A stretch of DNA of 56,085 nt from Candidatus Moduliflexus flocculans (lineage in GTDB: Bacteria > Moduliflexota > Moduliflexia > Moduliflexales > Moduliflexaceae). The DNA lies in assembly GCA_000739515.1 (NCBI GenBank), contig DF820455.1, positions 426,158 to 482,242 on the forward strand, written 5' to 3'. The notes under the pieces were generated by a model, which was not told where the DNA came from, did not search any database, and saw nothing but the letters and a program-made list of their open reading frames with translations. Positions 38,509-46,940 of this stretch are shown here, in pieces; the first letter of the stretch is position 1; every line of letters starts with the position of its first letter. A program made the translations under genes and the position numbers.

Positions 38509-39876
38509 ATGGCTCACAAAACACACGAAACATTTATCGGATATTTGCCGAATGACGCGCCGTCATTCGCGCCAATGGTCGGGTTGGCCTTTCAGCACGT
38601 GCTGACGATGTTTCCAGCGACGGTGCTCGTCGCGATTCTGACGAAATTCGATGTCGGCGTCACGCTGTTCGGCTCTGGCCTGGCGACTATCGTCGCGCTG
38701 CTGCTGTCATCCTGGCTGACCGGCAGCTACATTCCGTTGTATTATGGTTCAAGTTTTTCCTATCTCGCACCGGTCATCGCGATTACGGCGACGAATATTT
38801 ATGGCATTGACGATCCGGCGATGCGTATCCGTATTGCGCAGGGCGGCATTGTCATGACTGGCATTTTGAACATATTTGTCGGTATTTTGATTCGCTTTAT
38901 CGGCAAAAAGACGATTGATAAAATCCTGCCTGCTGAAATTACCGGCTCGGTCGCGATGGTCATTGGCATTGCCTTAGCGTTTTCCGCGTTAGGCATGGCA
39001 TCGGCGAACTGGGCGGTCAGTCTCGTGACGCTGCTCGCGACGATTCTGTTTTCCGTCTATCTGCGCGGACGCGGCTTTATCGGGATGCTGCCGATTTTAT
39101 TGGGCGCGTTCGTCGGTTATGCGACCTCAATTACGCTTGGCTTAGTGAAATTTCAGGGCGTAATTGACGCCGCCTGGCTGCGCGTGCCGAATTTTACCTT
39201 CCCGGTGTTCACGCTTGGCGCGGTGTTGGCGATTGCGCCGATTGCGATTGCCACGATTCCCGAAAGTACGGCGCATCTGTATCAAATCAGCCTCTACGTG
39301 GATGAATTGGCGCTCGAACTCAAACGCCCGCCCGTGCAGCTCAGCCGCGCGTTAGGCATCAACCTAATCTGCGACGGCATCGGCGACGCGATTAACGGCA
39401 TGTTAGGCGGCTGCGCCGGAACGAACTACGGCGAAAACAACTCGCTGATGGCGATTACCCGCAACTATTCCGGCCCGACGCTGATCGCCGCTGGCGTCAT
39501 CGCCATGATGACTGGTTTTGTTGGCAAACTCGAAGCGTTGGTAAACACGCTTCCCACCGCTGTCACCGGCGGGTTGGCGATTTATCTGTTCGGCGTGATT
39601 GGAGCGCAGGGGATTGCGTTGCAGATTACGAAAAAAGTCAACATGTTCGATCCCCGTAAATTGGCGATTATCGCGACGATTCTCGTGATCGGCATCGGCG
39701 GCAGCATCGGTTATGAAGGCGGCATGATTCCGTTCTACACCTGGAAATTGCCCGCCATCGCGACCGCAGCGGTCGTGGGAATTTTTCTGAACGCCATTTT
39801 CGTCATCTTCCCGGCCAAACAGATTGACGATGAATTCGACAAAATCCATATTGATAAATTGAAAATCGAAGTGTAA
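38509..39876 (+). CDS. uraA: Uracil/xanthine permease, NCS2 family
   Basis: 455 residues from the ATG at 38509, with GAGGGGG 9 bases upstream. There are about 12-14 membrane segments, starting at APMVGLAFQHVLTMFPATVLVAILT. The substrate-site signature GGCAGTNYGENNSLMAITRNYSGP matches the TTYGEN motif of UraA-type uracil carriers. It imports a nucleobase with protons. Two genes for pseudouridine breakdown to uracil and ribose-5-phosphate lie 2.3 kb downstream on the same strand, so it could handle uracil from, or related to, that route. Confidence 0.92.
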   Translation: MAHKTHETFIGYLPNDAPSFAPMVGLAFQHVLTMFPATVLVAILTKFDVGVTLFGSGLATIVALLLSSWLTGSYIPLYYGSSFSYLAPVIAITATNIYGIDDPAMRIRIAQGGIVMTGILNIFVGILIRFIGKKTIDKILPAEITGSVAMVIGIALAFSALGMASANWAVSLVTLLATILFSVYLRGRGFIGMLPILLGAFVGYATSITLGLVKFQGVIDAAWLRVPNFTFPVFTLGAVLAIAPIAIATIPESTAHLYQISLYVDELALELKRPPVQLSRALGINLICDGIGDAINGMLGGCAGTNYGENNSLMAITRNYSGPTLIAAGVIAMMTGFVGKLEALVNTLPTAVTGGLAIYLFGVIGAQGIALQITKKVNMFDPRKLAIIATILVIGIGGSIGYEGGMIPFYTWKLPAIATAAVVGIFLNAIFVIFPAKQIDDEFDKIHIDKLKIEV

Positions 39877-39889
39877 ACATATTCTTTAA

Positions 39890-39930
39890 GCAAAGCTGTC
39901 AGGCACTGTCGAAGTGTCTGACAGCTTTGC
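39890..39930. repeat. Palindrome of the CTGTCAGACAC family
   Basis: GCAAAGCTGTCAGGCACT against AGTGTCTGACAGCTTTGC with a 5-base loop (one mismatch), 14 bases after the uracil permease stop codon. It may also serve as its terminator. Confidence 0.8.
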
Positions 39931-40026
39931 CTCGCACGATATTTTCCTTGACGTAGAAATGATCTGCGACAATAGCAATTCTTTAGCGGTTCACGTATAT
40001 GGTTATTCGGGCAAAGGATTGCGAGA

Positions 40027-41367
40027 ATGGAACAACAGGATTTATTTCGACATTCATTAACGCAGAAACAATCACATGGTGTTTCTGAATGGGGGACGTT
40101 TAAAGATAGCCTCAAAGCTCCTGTCCATAGATGGTTTACCTATCCAGCCGGTTTTTCGTTCAAAGCAGTGGAACATTCTTTGGAAATGTGCGGGATTCAA
40201 CAAGGGCAAACCGTCTATGATCCTTTTATGGGATTAGGAACAACAAACGTTACTGCGAAGACCTTAGGGATCAATTCTATCGGAATTGAGGCGCATCCTT
40301 TTGTTTTTAATATTGCAAAGACAAAATTGAATTGGGAGATACACGCCCATGATATCCATCATGTGATCAACGATATTTCCGATAAATTCGAACATGCCTT
40401 GACAACCCTTCCAATCAACGCAATCGAGCAAAATTTCCCCGAACTTATCTTAAAATGCTACGATGAAGAAACCTTGAAAAAATTGTTTGTTCTGAGAAAT
40501 TTTGTCCTGAACGATGATATGACGCCGGACATCAGAGATTTTTTTCATGTTGTCGTTACGGCGCTATTGCGGAACGTTTCGAAAGCCGCCACAGGATGGC
40601 CGTATATTGCCCCGAAAAAGATAAAAACTACCTCTCTCAATAAAGATGCCCTCACAGAGTTTAATGCTTTGGCTCTCAGCATGCTTCATGATATAGAACT
40701 GATAAAAATTGAGTCGGGCAAAAGATATATCAATTCTCTCCATGCGCCGATACTCGGAGATTCGCGAAATACAACAGATGCGATCAGGAATCAATCTGTT
40801 GACCACGTGTTCACGTCGCCGCCCTATCTGAATAATTTTGATTATTCGGATCGCACTCGTTTGGAGATGTATTTTTGGGGAAATGCAAAGACATGGGGAG
40901 ATATTAGCGAACAGGTCAGAACCAGACTGATCACCTCAGCAACGACTCAGATCGCGCGGACGGATATGAAATATGCCATCTCTCCGGAACTGAAAGACCA
41001 TTCGCCGAATATTGCTGACTTCATTCGAAATGCCGCGCATGAATTATCAGAATTGCGTAAAATCAAAGGCGGTAAAAAAAGTTATGATTTGATGGTCATC
41101 GGGTATTTTAACGATATATTTCAAGTGCTTAAAGATGTGTATCGCGTCTTAAAGCCGAAGACAAAGGCGCTATTCGTCTTAGGGGATTCTGCTCCCTATG
41201 GCGTTCATATTCCCACTGATAAAATCATCGGAGAACTTGGGGTGAAAATCGGATTTTCTGATTATGCAATAGAGATACTGCGTCAAAGAGGCGACAAATG
41301 GAAAGATAACCCTCAGCAGCATGATGTAAAATTACAAGAGTCCATCGTCACGTTATCGAAAGGATAA
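40027..41367 (+). CDS. DNA methyltransferase, probably N4-cytosine type
   Basis: 446 residues. Motif X-like segment APVHRWFTYPAGFSFKAVE (about 30-50), motif I DPFMGLGTT (65-73) for SAM binding, and the catalytic motif IV TSPPYLNNFDY (S264-PP-Y267). SPPY points to N4-cytosine methylation, though some N6-adenine enzymes carry it. The order X-I-IV is of the alpha/gamma-like arrangement. The gene is visibly more AT-rich than the genes around it. A restriction endonuclease gene starts 6 bases after it. TTGACG...AATAGC at about 39949 may be its promoter. Confidence 0.9.
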   Translation: MEQQDLFRHSLTQKQSHGVSEWGTFKDSLKAPVHRWFTYPAGFSFKAVEHSLEMCGIQQGQTVYDPFMGLGTTNVTAKTLGINSIGIEAHPFVFNIAKTKLNWEIHAHDIHHVINDISDKFEHALTTLPINAIEQNFPELILKCYDEETLKKLFVLRNFVLNDDMTPDIRDFFHVVVTALLRNVSKAATGWPYIAPKKIKTTSLNKDALTEFNALALSMLHDIELIKIESGKRYINSLHAPILGDSRNTTDAIRNQSVDHVFTSPPYLNNFDYSDRTRLEMYFWGNAKTWGDISEQVRTRLITSATTQIARTDMKYAISPELKDHSPNIADFIRNAAHELSELRKIKGGKKSYDLMVIGYFNDIFQVLKDVYRVLKPKTKALFVLGDSAPYGVHIPTDKIIGELGVKIGFSDYAIEILRQRGDKWKDNPQQHDVKLQESIVTLSKG

Positions 41368-41373
41368 AACGTT

Positions 41374-42204
41374 ATGGCAATCATCAGCAATTATGGAAGC
41401 GCGATTGACGAAGCTATCGGGGCTTCTATGGAAAAAGCCCTTGAAGTGTTGTTAAATACGGTTGCTGATAAATATAATTTTTATTATCTCACAGCAGGTG
41501 TTCGAAAGACAAAAGCTGGGAATCCACCCAAAAAGCTCTTAATGTTTGATAATTTTGGAAACGATTATGATATCGATGGAGTCATTGCAAATGAAGCGAT
41601 GCAGCCACTGATATTGTTCGAATCAAAATATATCCGGTATAAAAAACATAATCGAGATAAAGGAAGTTGGGTTTGCCACGCGCATTCCGCCATTAGAAGA
41701 CGCTATCACAGCATTAGAAGTTCAATCGCGATATTGGGCGGGAATTGGAGTCAGTCATCATTAGCCATGATAAAAAGTCACGATATAAATATTTTTGTCA
41801 TCCCCTTTGATGTCGTCTGTCGCGAGTTGAGCGCGCAAGGAATTGATTTTACATGGGAAGAAAAAGGAAGAGATAAAGCCAAAGACGCCTGGGAGAAATT
41901 CGATTCGTTACATGAAGAAGACAAGCTGAAAATCGGTCAACGAATGATTGAAGAAATCGAAGAGGAACTGTGTCAACTCATTGATAACATTCTTGATGAT
42001 TCGTTAGCTCGTAACGTTGAAAAAGTGGTTATTGAATTAGTGTCGAATTTGGGGGAAGTTCGCGTGTTTGAGTTTGGAACAGTAGAAGAAGCGTTTGGTT
42101 TTCTCAAAAATGACGACCTCGAAGCGCTTTTTATTAGCTCGGAATCGTTCACGTTATTTGATGCGCCACCTTCTTTTGATGAAGAAGAAAGAACGCCATA
42201 TTGA
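41374..42204 (+). CDS. Restriction endonuclease, PD-(D/E)XK fold
   Basis: 276 residues. A PD-(D/E)XK-like active site is visible: YDIDGVI (D66/D68), then ILFESKY (E83-S-K85), and a nearby basic helix with RYKKHNRDKG. The C-terminal half is acidic and helical. It starts 6 bases after the methyltransferase gene, so the two form a type II-like restriction-modification pair. I do not recognise the specificity. The pseudouridine kinase gene begins 6 bases after this gene, with its ribosome-binding site overlapping this stop codon. Confidence 0.8.
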   Translation: MAIISNYGSAIDEAIGASMEKALEVLLNTVADKYNFYYLTAGVRKTKAGNPPKKLLMFDNFGNDYDIDGVIANEAMQPLILFESKYIRYKKHNRDKGSWVCHAHSAIRRRYHSIRSSIAILGGNWSQSSLAMIKSHDINIFVIPFDVVCRELSAQGIDFTWEEKGRDKAKDAWEKFDSLHEEDKLKIGQRMIEEIEEELCQLIDNILDDSLARNVEKVVIELVSNLGEVRVFEFGTVEEAFGFLKNDDLEALFISSESFTLFDAPPSFDEEERTPY

Positions 42205-42210
42205 GGAAGT

Positions 42211-43098
42211 ATGCAGAAATTCGTCACTGTCGTCGGCGGCATAAATGTTGATTTGACTGGCTCGCCGCATCAGCCGCTTGTGCTGGCAACGTCGAATCCG
42301 GGGGAAACATCGCTGTCCGTTGGCGGCGTGGGGCGCAACATTGCCCATAATCTCGCGCTGTTAGGCGTGCCGACAACGCTACTGAGCGCAGTCGGTGACG
42401 ACGCGTTCGGCGTCTATGCGCTTGACATCACGCGGCAGGCGGGCGTCAATATCGAATATGTTCTGAAACAGGCCGGACAGCGTACCGGCACATATCTGTC
42501 CGTCCTGAATTTCGAGCATGATTTAGTCGTTGCCATTGCGGATATGGCGGCGACGCGCGGCGTGTCAGCCTCATATCTCGCGCAACATGAGCGCATTCTC
42601 ACTGAAAGCGCGTTGATTGCGGCGGACGCCAATCTTGAGGAAGAAACGCTGACGTATCTTTGCAATCTGTGTGAAACGCGCCGCATTCCGTTATTGATTG
42701 AGCCGGTTTCCGTTGAAAAATCGAAAAAGCTGCACCGAATGAATGCCAAAGCCACTTATCTCACGCCGAACCGCGACGAACTCCACGCCATGACCGGGCG
42801 CGATGACGCTGATCTTGCCGCGCAGTGCGCCTGTTTGCGCGATCAATTCGACCATATTTTCGTCACGCTCGGCGAGCAGGGCGTCTATTATTGCCAGTCT
42901 TATCCGGCGATTCCGACGACGGTCGTCAATGCCAATGGCGCGGGGGATGCGCTGGTCGCCGGACTGATTTGCGGCCTGTTTCATGAAAAGCCACTGTCGG
43001 ACAGCATCCGGCTCGGCATTGCGGCGGCGCATATCGCCCTGCAATCGCCGGAAACCGTCAACCCCGAACTGTCATTCTCTCGAATTCAAGGAATGTAA
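42211..43098 (+). CDS. psuK: Pseudouridine kinase (PfkB/ribokinase family)
   Basis: 295 residues. PfkB features are VVGGINVDLTG near the N-terminus, SVGGVGRNIAHNLALLG for substrate, and the C-terminal NANGAGDALVAGL with catalytic Asp. The assignment as pseudouridine kinase rests on the neighbouring pseudouridine-5'-phosphate glycosidase gene 130 bases downstream. It phosphorylates pseudouridine at the 5' position. GAGGAAGT ribosome-binding site, embedded in the stop of the restriction gene. Confidence 0.88.
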   Translation: MQKFVTVVGGINVDLTGSPHQPLVLATSNPGETSLSVGGVGRNIAHNLALLGVPTTLLSAVGDDAFGVYALDITRQAGVNIEYVLKQAGQRTGTYLSVLNFEHDLVVAIADMAATRGVSASYLAQHERILTESALIAADANLEEETLTYLCNLCETRRIPLLIEPVSVEKSKKLHRMNAKATYLTPNRDELHAMTGRDDADLAAQCACLRDQFDHIFVTLGEQGVYYCQSYPAIPTTVVNANGAGDALVAGLICGLFHEKPLSDSIRLGIAAAHIALQSPETVNPELSFSRIQGM

Positions 43099-43104
43099 AG
43101 CGAA

Positions 43105-43220
43105 ATCACGAAACACACAACATACACGAGAAAACCTCGACTTAGACCTCACAGGTCTTTGAGACCTGTGAGGTCTTTATCACGAACTTATTTTTTCGCG
43201 TATTTTGTGTGTTTCGTGGT
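43105..43220. repeat. Composite palindromic repeat between psuK and psuG
   Basis: Core AGACCTCACAGGTCT / AGACCTGTGAGGTCT at 43144-43176, framed by CACGAAACACACAA on the left and TTGTGTGTTTCGTG on the right. It has the same architecture as 13821-13919. Confidence 0.85.
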
Positions 43221-43228
43221 AAAAACCT

Positions 43229-44140
43229 ATGCAAGACTATTTAGTGTTTTCTGAAGAAGTGCAGCAGGCGCGAGCGGCTGGCATTCCGCTGGTCGCGCTC
43301 GAATCGACAATTATTTCGCACGGGATGCCGTACCCGGAAAATTTAGAAACGGCAAAAGGCGTAGAAGCGATTATCGCGCAGCAGGGCGCGATGCCCGCCA
43401 CCATCGCGATTATCGGTGGCAAAATTCAGATCGGCCTGAGCGAGGCGCAGATGGAATTTTTAGCGACGGAAAAAAATATCGTCAAAGCGAGCCGCCGCGA
43501 TTTACCAATCATTTTATCCAAAAAACTCCACGCTTCGACAACCGTTGCAGCCACCATGATTTGCGCTGCCCGCGCTGACATTCGCGTATTTGTGACCGGC
43601 GGGATCGGCGGCGTACATCGTCATGCGGAGCGGACATTCGACATTTCCGCCGATTTGCAGGAGTTTGCGCAAACGCCGGTGGTGGTGGTCTCTGCCGGAG
43701 CGAAAGCGATTCTCGACCTGAAATTAACGATGGAATATCTCGAAACGATGGGCGTGCCGGTATTGGGCTATCAGACCAACGAACTTCCGGCGTTTTATAC
43801 CAGAACGAGCGGCATTCCGTTGGAAAATCGCGTCGAAACGCCGGAAGAAATCGCCAACATCGTCCGCGCCAAATGGCAATTCGGGCTTGACGGCGGCGTG
43901 ATGGTGGCGAATCCGATTCCCTCGGAATTTTCCATGAACCCGGAGACGATGAACGCCGCGATTGATGCTGCACTTGCGCAGGCCGAAAATCATGGAATTG
44001 AAGGCAAAGCGCTGACGCCGTTTTTGTTGGATTACATCAAGCAGGTGACTGGTGGCGAAAGCCTGCGGGCGAATATCGCGCTGATTAAGCATAACGCCGA
44101 AATCGGGGCGAAAATCGCGGTGGCGCTTCACCGCGCATAA
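43229..44140 (+). CDS. psuG: Pseudouridine-5'-phosphate glycosidase
   Basis: 303 residues, the family's usual length. Hallmarks: VALESTIISHGMPYPENLETA at the start, the ASRRDLP segment, STTVAATM, VFVTGGIGGVHRHAE, and VVSAGAKAILDLKLTMEYLETMGVPVLGYQT. It splits pseudouridine-5'-phosphate to uracil and ribose-5-phosphate, acting after the upstream kinase. Confidence 0.97.
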   Translation: MQDYLVFSEEVQQARAAGIPLVALESTIISHGMPYPENLETAKGVEAIIAQQGAMPATIAIIGGKIQIGLSEAQMEFLATEKNIVKASRRDLPIILSKKLHASTTVAATMICAARADIRVFVTGGIGGVHRHAERTFDISADLQEFAQTPVVVVSAGAKAILDLKLTMEYLETMGVPVLGYQTNELPAFYTRTSGIPLENRVETPEEIANIVRAKWQFGLDGGVMVANPIPSEFSMNPETMNAAIDAALAQAENHGIEGKALTPFLLDYIKQVTGGESLRANIALIKHNAEIGAKIAVALHRA

Positions 44141-44147
44141 TTATCGC

Positions 44148-44171
44148 AGAGACGTCCCGGCGGACGTCTCT
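44148..44171 (+). terminator. Probable terminator of psuG
   Basis: AGAGACGTCC / GGACGTCTCT, a 10-bp perfect stem with a 4-base loop, 8 bases past the stop codon. The T run is weak. Confidence 0.55.
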
Positions 44172-44190
44172 CCAAATAGTGGTTTTTGAC

Positions 44191-44236
44191 TTACACCGCC
44201 CGCAGCAGGTCGGTTTCATGCTCTTCCAAGAACTGA
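44191..44236 (-). pseudogene. 15-codon remnant of the ABC exporter 3' end (copy 1)
   Basis: On the minus strand this encodes NQFLEEHETDLLRA plus one residue and a stop, the same ending as the exporter gene at 51182. The 40 bases at 44197-44236 match 48891-48930 and 51185-51224 with one or two changes. The rest of this 315-base gap (44237-44455) shows only a short frame with a CPCGG motif on the plus strand (44218-44316), of doubtful meaning. Confidence 0.8.
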
Positions 44237-44455
44237 GACGATTGCTATATGCCATTCACGGCGAGGGGAAATTGATTTGCCCTTGCGGCGGCAAAAGTCT
44301 GAATAAAATTCATTGACAGAACTCTTCAATATTGACTAAACGTGACCATATTTCCAAAAATGATTCTCAGGATGCAACTCTGATTTTGCGAGAGCGAATG
44401 ACACTCATTTAAAGACATTTCTGGCGCATCGCGAACTTCGAAAGAGCGTTTTTGC

Positions 44456-44833
44456 ATGAATGATCTGAAATTACAGATAGCCCAGACAATTCACAACGCG
44501 CGGCAAGCAGTGCGTTGGAAGCCGGAGAGCGCCGAACGGCATTTGCAAAAACGCAAACAACGTCGGCATTTGCCGGAAACAGCAACGCTTGATGATTACG
44601 AGAACCAGATTCGTCAGATCATTTCTTCCGGTTCATCGCATATCTATCTGTATTGGTATGAGAATGTTCCTTATGTGACGGTCGTGACATCGCTTGAAAA
44701 AAATGTGTGGTTAGTCATGTTCGACCTGAACGGCATTATGGAGACGGCGTTTGTCGTCAAACACCCGGAAAATTATCTGCATAGTCCTGAATACGAATAT
44801 ATCGGGAGCGTAAGCGAGGTGTTGCAAACATGA
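44456..44833 (+). CDS. Small protein, possibly toxin-like accessory gene
   Basis: 125 residues. The C-terminal half reads IYLYWYENVPYVTVVTSLEKNVWLVMFDLNGIMETAFVVKHPENYL, a compact beta-rich pattern loosely like small RelE/barnase-type (PBECR-like) nuclease folds. This is impression only. Its stop overlaps the next start by 4 bases (ATGA), so the two are co-translated. Confidence 0.6.
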   Translation: MNDLKLQIAQTIHNARQAVRWKPESAERHLQKRKQRRHLPETATLDDYENQIRQIISSGSSHIYLYWYENVPYVTVVTSLEKNVWLVMFDLNGIMETAFVVKHPENYLHSPEYEYIGSVSEVLQT

Positions 44834-45201
44834 ATTATAACGACTTGCTTGATGAATATGAAGTTGATGTTGATTTCCCTGATGCCAGCGGTATTGAGCA
44901 TCTTGACATGCTGCTGACTCGCAGCGAACTGGCGGCCATCGAACAGGAATTGACGCCAGCGCAGCGTCAGCGGCTTTATCAGGCCGATCAACTCCTGATC
45001 GAACATGCGCAGCCATTTTATGACGCCATTCGAAAGATTGCCAGCTTAGAACAATGGCGGCGTCAGCACGATGCGCAGATCACGCATTGGTGGTGGTATC
45101 TCGATGTCATCGCGCAGATGTCGAAAGCGTTTCAGGTCTCCGTCACGCCTGTGTACCACTATGATTCAAGGAGAACTTCGGAGATGGCAAGAAGAGGTTG
45201 A
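44830..45201 (+). CDS. Small hypothetical protein, second of an overlapping pair
   Basis: 123 residues, helical, acidic, with TPAQRQRLYQADQLLIEHAQPFYDAI and WRRQHDAQITHWWWYLDVIAQM. It overlaps the previous gene by ATGA. The pairing of two short overlapping genes is like an antitoxin/toxin or immunity arrangement, but I do not recognise the families. Its last ten residues (TSEMARRG) fall in DNA that is repeated at 45668, so the end may be altered. Confidence 0.55.
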   Translation: MNYNDLLDEYEVDVDFPDASGIEHLDMLLTRSELAAIEQELTPAQRQRLYQADQLLIEHAQPFYDAIRKIASLEQWRRQHDAQITHWWWYLDVIAQMSKAFQVSVTPVYHYDSRRTSEMARRG

Positions 45202-45445
45202 ATCCATTCATTTTCAGGAATGCCAGAACCATGAATTGTGCAGAAATTCGCCGCAGTTTTGTCGAAATCGTCTGAAGCATCTCGAATTATTTTATCTTGT
45301 GCGCAAAGTCGCAGGCGTAATCTCTGAAAAACATCTTTGGCCTGATGAACTTCGCAATAAAAAAGGAGGGACTCATGACGCAACGCCAAATATTCGAAAC
45401 GCATATTCCAGCAGAGCAGTTACTGCCACTGTTGAAACTCCCTGA
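45161..45445 (+). CDS. Possible small gene overlapping the previous one
   Basis: A 94-codon frame beginning MIQGELRRWQEEVESIHFQ with HELCRNSPQFCRN and LKHLELFYLVRKVAG, which reads like a real small protein. A partial second copy of its N-terminus (LRWREEVES then a divergent end) lies at 45668-45718. It overlaps the gene before by 41 bases and the antitoxin-like gene after by 71 bases. The C-terminal 25 residues are probably not authentic. Confidence 0.4.
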   Translation: MIQGELRRWQEEVESIHFQECQNHELCRNSPQFCRNRLKHLELFYLVRKVAGVISEKHLWPDELRNKKGGTHDATPNIRNAYSSRAVTATVETP

Positions 45446-45575
45446 AAATTTTGCGGGGAAAATGCTTGAAGTGCGTATTCGCCCAATACAAAAAAGAATC
45501 TTTCGCTCATTGACTCTCATTCACATAGATACGAAAACCTTCCGATTCAACAGAGAAGACGCAAATGAGCGATAG
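45375..45575 (+). CDS. Antitoxin-like small protein of a PIN-domain pair
   Basis: 66 residues with a strong AAGGAGG ribosome-binding site (MTQRQIFETHIPAEQLLPLLKLPENFAGKMLEVRI). The layout of a short basic/acidic protein overlapping a PIN-domain gene is typical of VapB-like antitoxins. The overlap with the PIN start is 11 bases. Confidence 0.6.
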   Translation: MTQRQIFETHIPAEQLLPLLKLPENFAGKMLEVRIRPIQKRIFRSLTLIHIDTKTFRFNREDANER

Positions 45576-45690
45576 AATTTTTATTGATACCAACGTATTG
45601 ATTTATTTGTATTCTCAGGAAAAAGAGAAACAGCAGATCGTCCTCTATCCTGTAAATAGAATTCGAACTGAGATGGCGAGAAGAGGTTGA
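45565..45690 (+). pseudogene. Truncated PIN-domain toxin (VapC-like)
   Basis: Starts MSDRIFIDTNVLIYLYSQEKEKQQ, the first PIN strand with its catalytic Asp and the DTNVLIYL hallmark. After about 31 residues the frame runs into repeat DNA and stops. The remaining 100 residues with the other acidic site residues are missing, so the toxin must be inactive. Confidence 0.8.
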
Positions 45691-45737
45691 ATCATCCGCT
45701 CTCACATTTCAAGTTTAATGTCTATTCAGTTCGAATT
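45660..45737. repeat. Short inverted-repeat-bounded insertion in the PIN gene
   Basis: 12-base perfect inverted repeats AATTCGAACTGA (45660-45671) and TCAGTTCGAATT (45726-45737) bound 78 bp exactly where the PIN gene is cut. The interior holds the partial copy of the frame at 45161 (45668-45718). Confidence 0.65.
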
Positions 45738-45754
45738 ATTGGGAAAGATAAGAT

Positions 45755-46171
45755 ATGGCAAACGTTCAAGATACACAAGACCAAGCTCAGGAATTAGCTA
45801 ACGCTAATCTTAGACTGCGCGTGTTACTCAATTTAGGGCAGGAACTTGCATCTATCCAGGAAGAAGGTGCTATCCTGAGAACGATTTATGACAATGTATC
45901 TCAATTGATGGATACGAGTAATATGTATATTGCCTTATATGATGAGGCAAATGATACAATTCGTTTTCCATTGGTTTACCAAAATGGTCAGGCAATCTCT
46001 ATTCAAACCCGTAAAGCAGGGCAGGGAAAAACGGAAGAGATTATTCGCACTAAACAGCCAATCCTTCATAAGACACAAAAGGAGGCTGATGATGGTATGC
46101 ACAACCAGGACGAAAAGAATATGTGGGACATATTTCGCCTTCATGGATTGGCGTTCCCATGTTAATCCACG
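45755..46171 (+). pseudogene. GAF-domain protein, N-terminal part, frameshifted and cut by IS1
   Basis: From ATG 45755: a coiled lead (ANLRLRVLLNLGQELASIQEEGAI) then a GAF domain (LRTIYDNVSQLMDTSNMYIALYDEANDTIRFPLVYQNG). The main frame drifts near 46125. In another frame the expected GAF continuation SWIGVPMLIHG is encoded at 46141-46173, right up to the IS1 end. So there is a one-base frameshift plus an insertion. The product would be a truncated sensor. The 47047 gene on the far side of the IS may be its other half. Confidence 0.75.
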
Positions 46172-46198
46172 GGTAGTGGGCTAAACCCGTTGATGATA

Positions 46199-46615
46199 CT
46201 ATGATTTCGCATAAGAAAAATTCTTATAGTGATGTCTTTCAATATAGAGACCAATCACCGTATCATGAAGGGTCTCATGTTTAGAAAAACAAATGGTCTT
46301 CCGATGTAACCGTTTCAGATGTGTGCGAAAATTTAAATTCATGCGTTCAATCTTCCACGTCTGATCTTTGCCAATGTGATGTTGTGCCGATGGAATATAT
46401 TTCGCATAACTTTGCCAATTATCCGTCGAATATGACCGAATTGGGAAGAGGCGCAATTTGTTGAGCAACTGTTCGCACATTGCATCAGTGCGTTTGCCGT
46501 TTTGATGAGCCAGGATGATGCCAGTTTCTCGTTCAAGCGCATACCATGTCCATCGTTGATGTGATGTATCGCCGACATAGCTCCAAAACTCATCCGCTTC
46601 AGCATGAATGACCAC
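46199..46615 (-). CDS. IS1 transposase catalytic frame (InsB part)
   Basis: 138 residues visible from an internal ATG; in the element this frame is reached by a -1 frameshift from InsA, giving a fused protein. DDE residues: HAEADEFWSYVG (first D), STDNWQSYAKY (second D), and a downstream E in WKIERMNLNFRTHLKRLHRKT. The family catalyses cut-and-paste or replicative movement. Confidence 0.88.
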   Translation of the reverse strand: MVIHAEADEFWSYVGDTSHQRWTWYALERETGIILAHQNGKRTDAMCEQLLNKLRLFPIRSYSTDNWQSYAKYIPSAQHHIGKDQTWKIERMNLNFRTHLKRLHRKTICFSKHETLHDTVIGLYIERHHYKNFSYAKS

Positions 46616-46670
46616 ATCAATGCCCGGTGTGGCACGCCTTTTCAGGTGGTCGGCATAGGCGCTGTTGACG

Positions 46671-46940
46671 TCAGCGGGGGCTTTTTTTCAATTCGCTGAT
46701 GACGGTGTTTTTTGCAATGCGGAGACTCCGGCTAATATCTCGTATCCCACTGCTGTTCAGGGTTTGTTCAATGATCTGTTCTTTCACTTCAGGCAGCCAC
46801 GCGCGATACAGATATTCCCCTTGAAAGCTTTTTCGACAAGCCTTACACCGATAGCGTTGTGTGCCGTTTTCACTCTGTCCATTTTTGACAAGATCATCGC
46901 TGTGACAAAAGGGACACTCAATTTGAATATATTGTTTCAT
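46671..46940 (-). CDS. IS1 InsA-like DNA-binding protein
   Basis: 89 residues with a zinc-ribbon (CPFCHSDDLVKNG...YRCKACRKSF) and a C-terminal helix-turn-helix (SGIRDISRSLRIAKNTVISEL). It binds the IS ends and represses transposition in IS1. It ends just after the A-rich slip site. Confidence 0.88.
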   Translation of the reverse strand: MKQYIQIECPFCHSDDLVKNGQSENGTQRYRCKACRKSFQGEYLYRAWLPEVKEQIIEQTLNSSGIRDISRSLRIAKNTVISELKKSPR

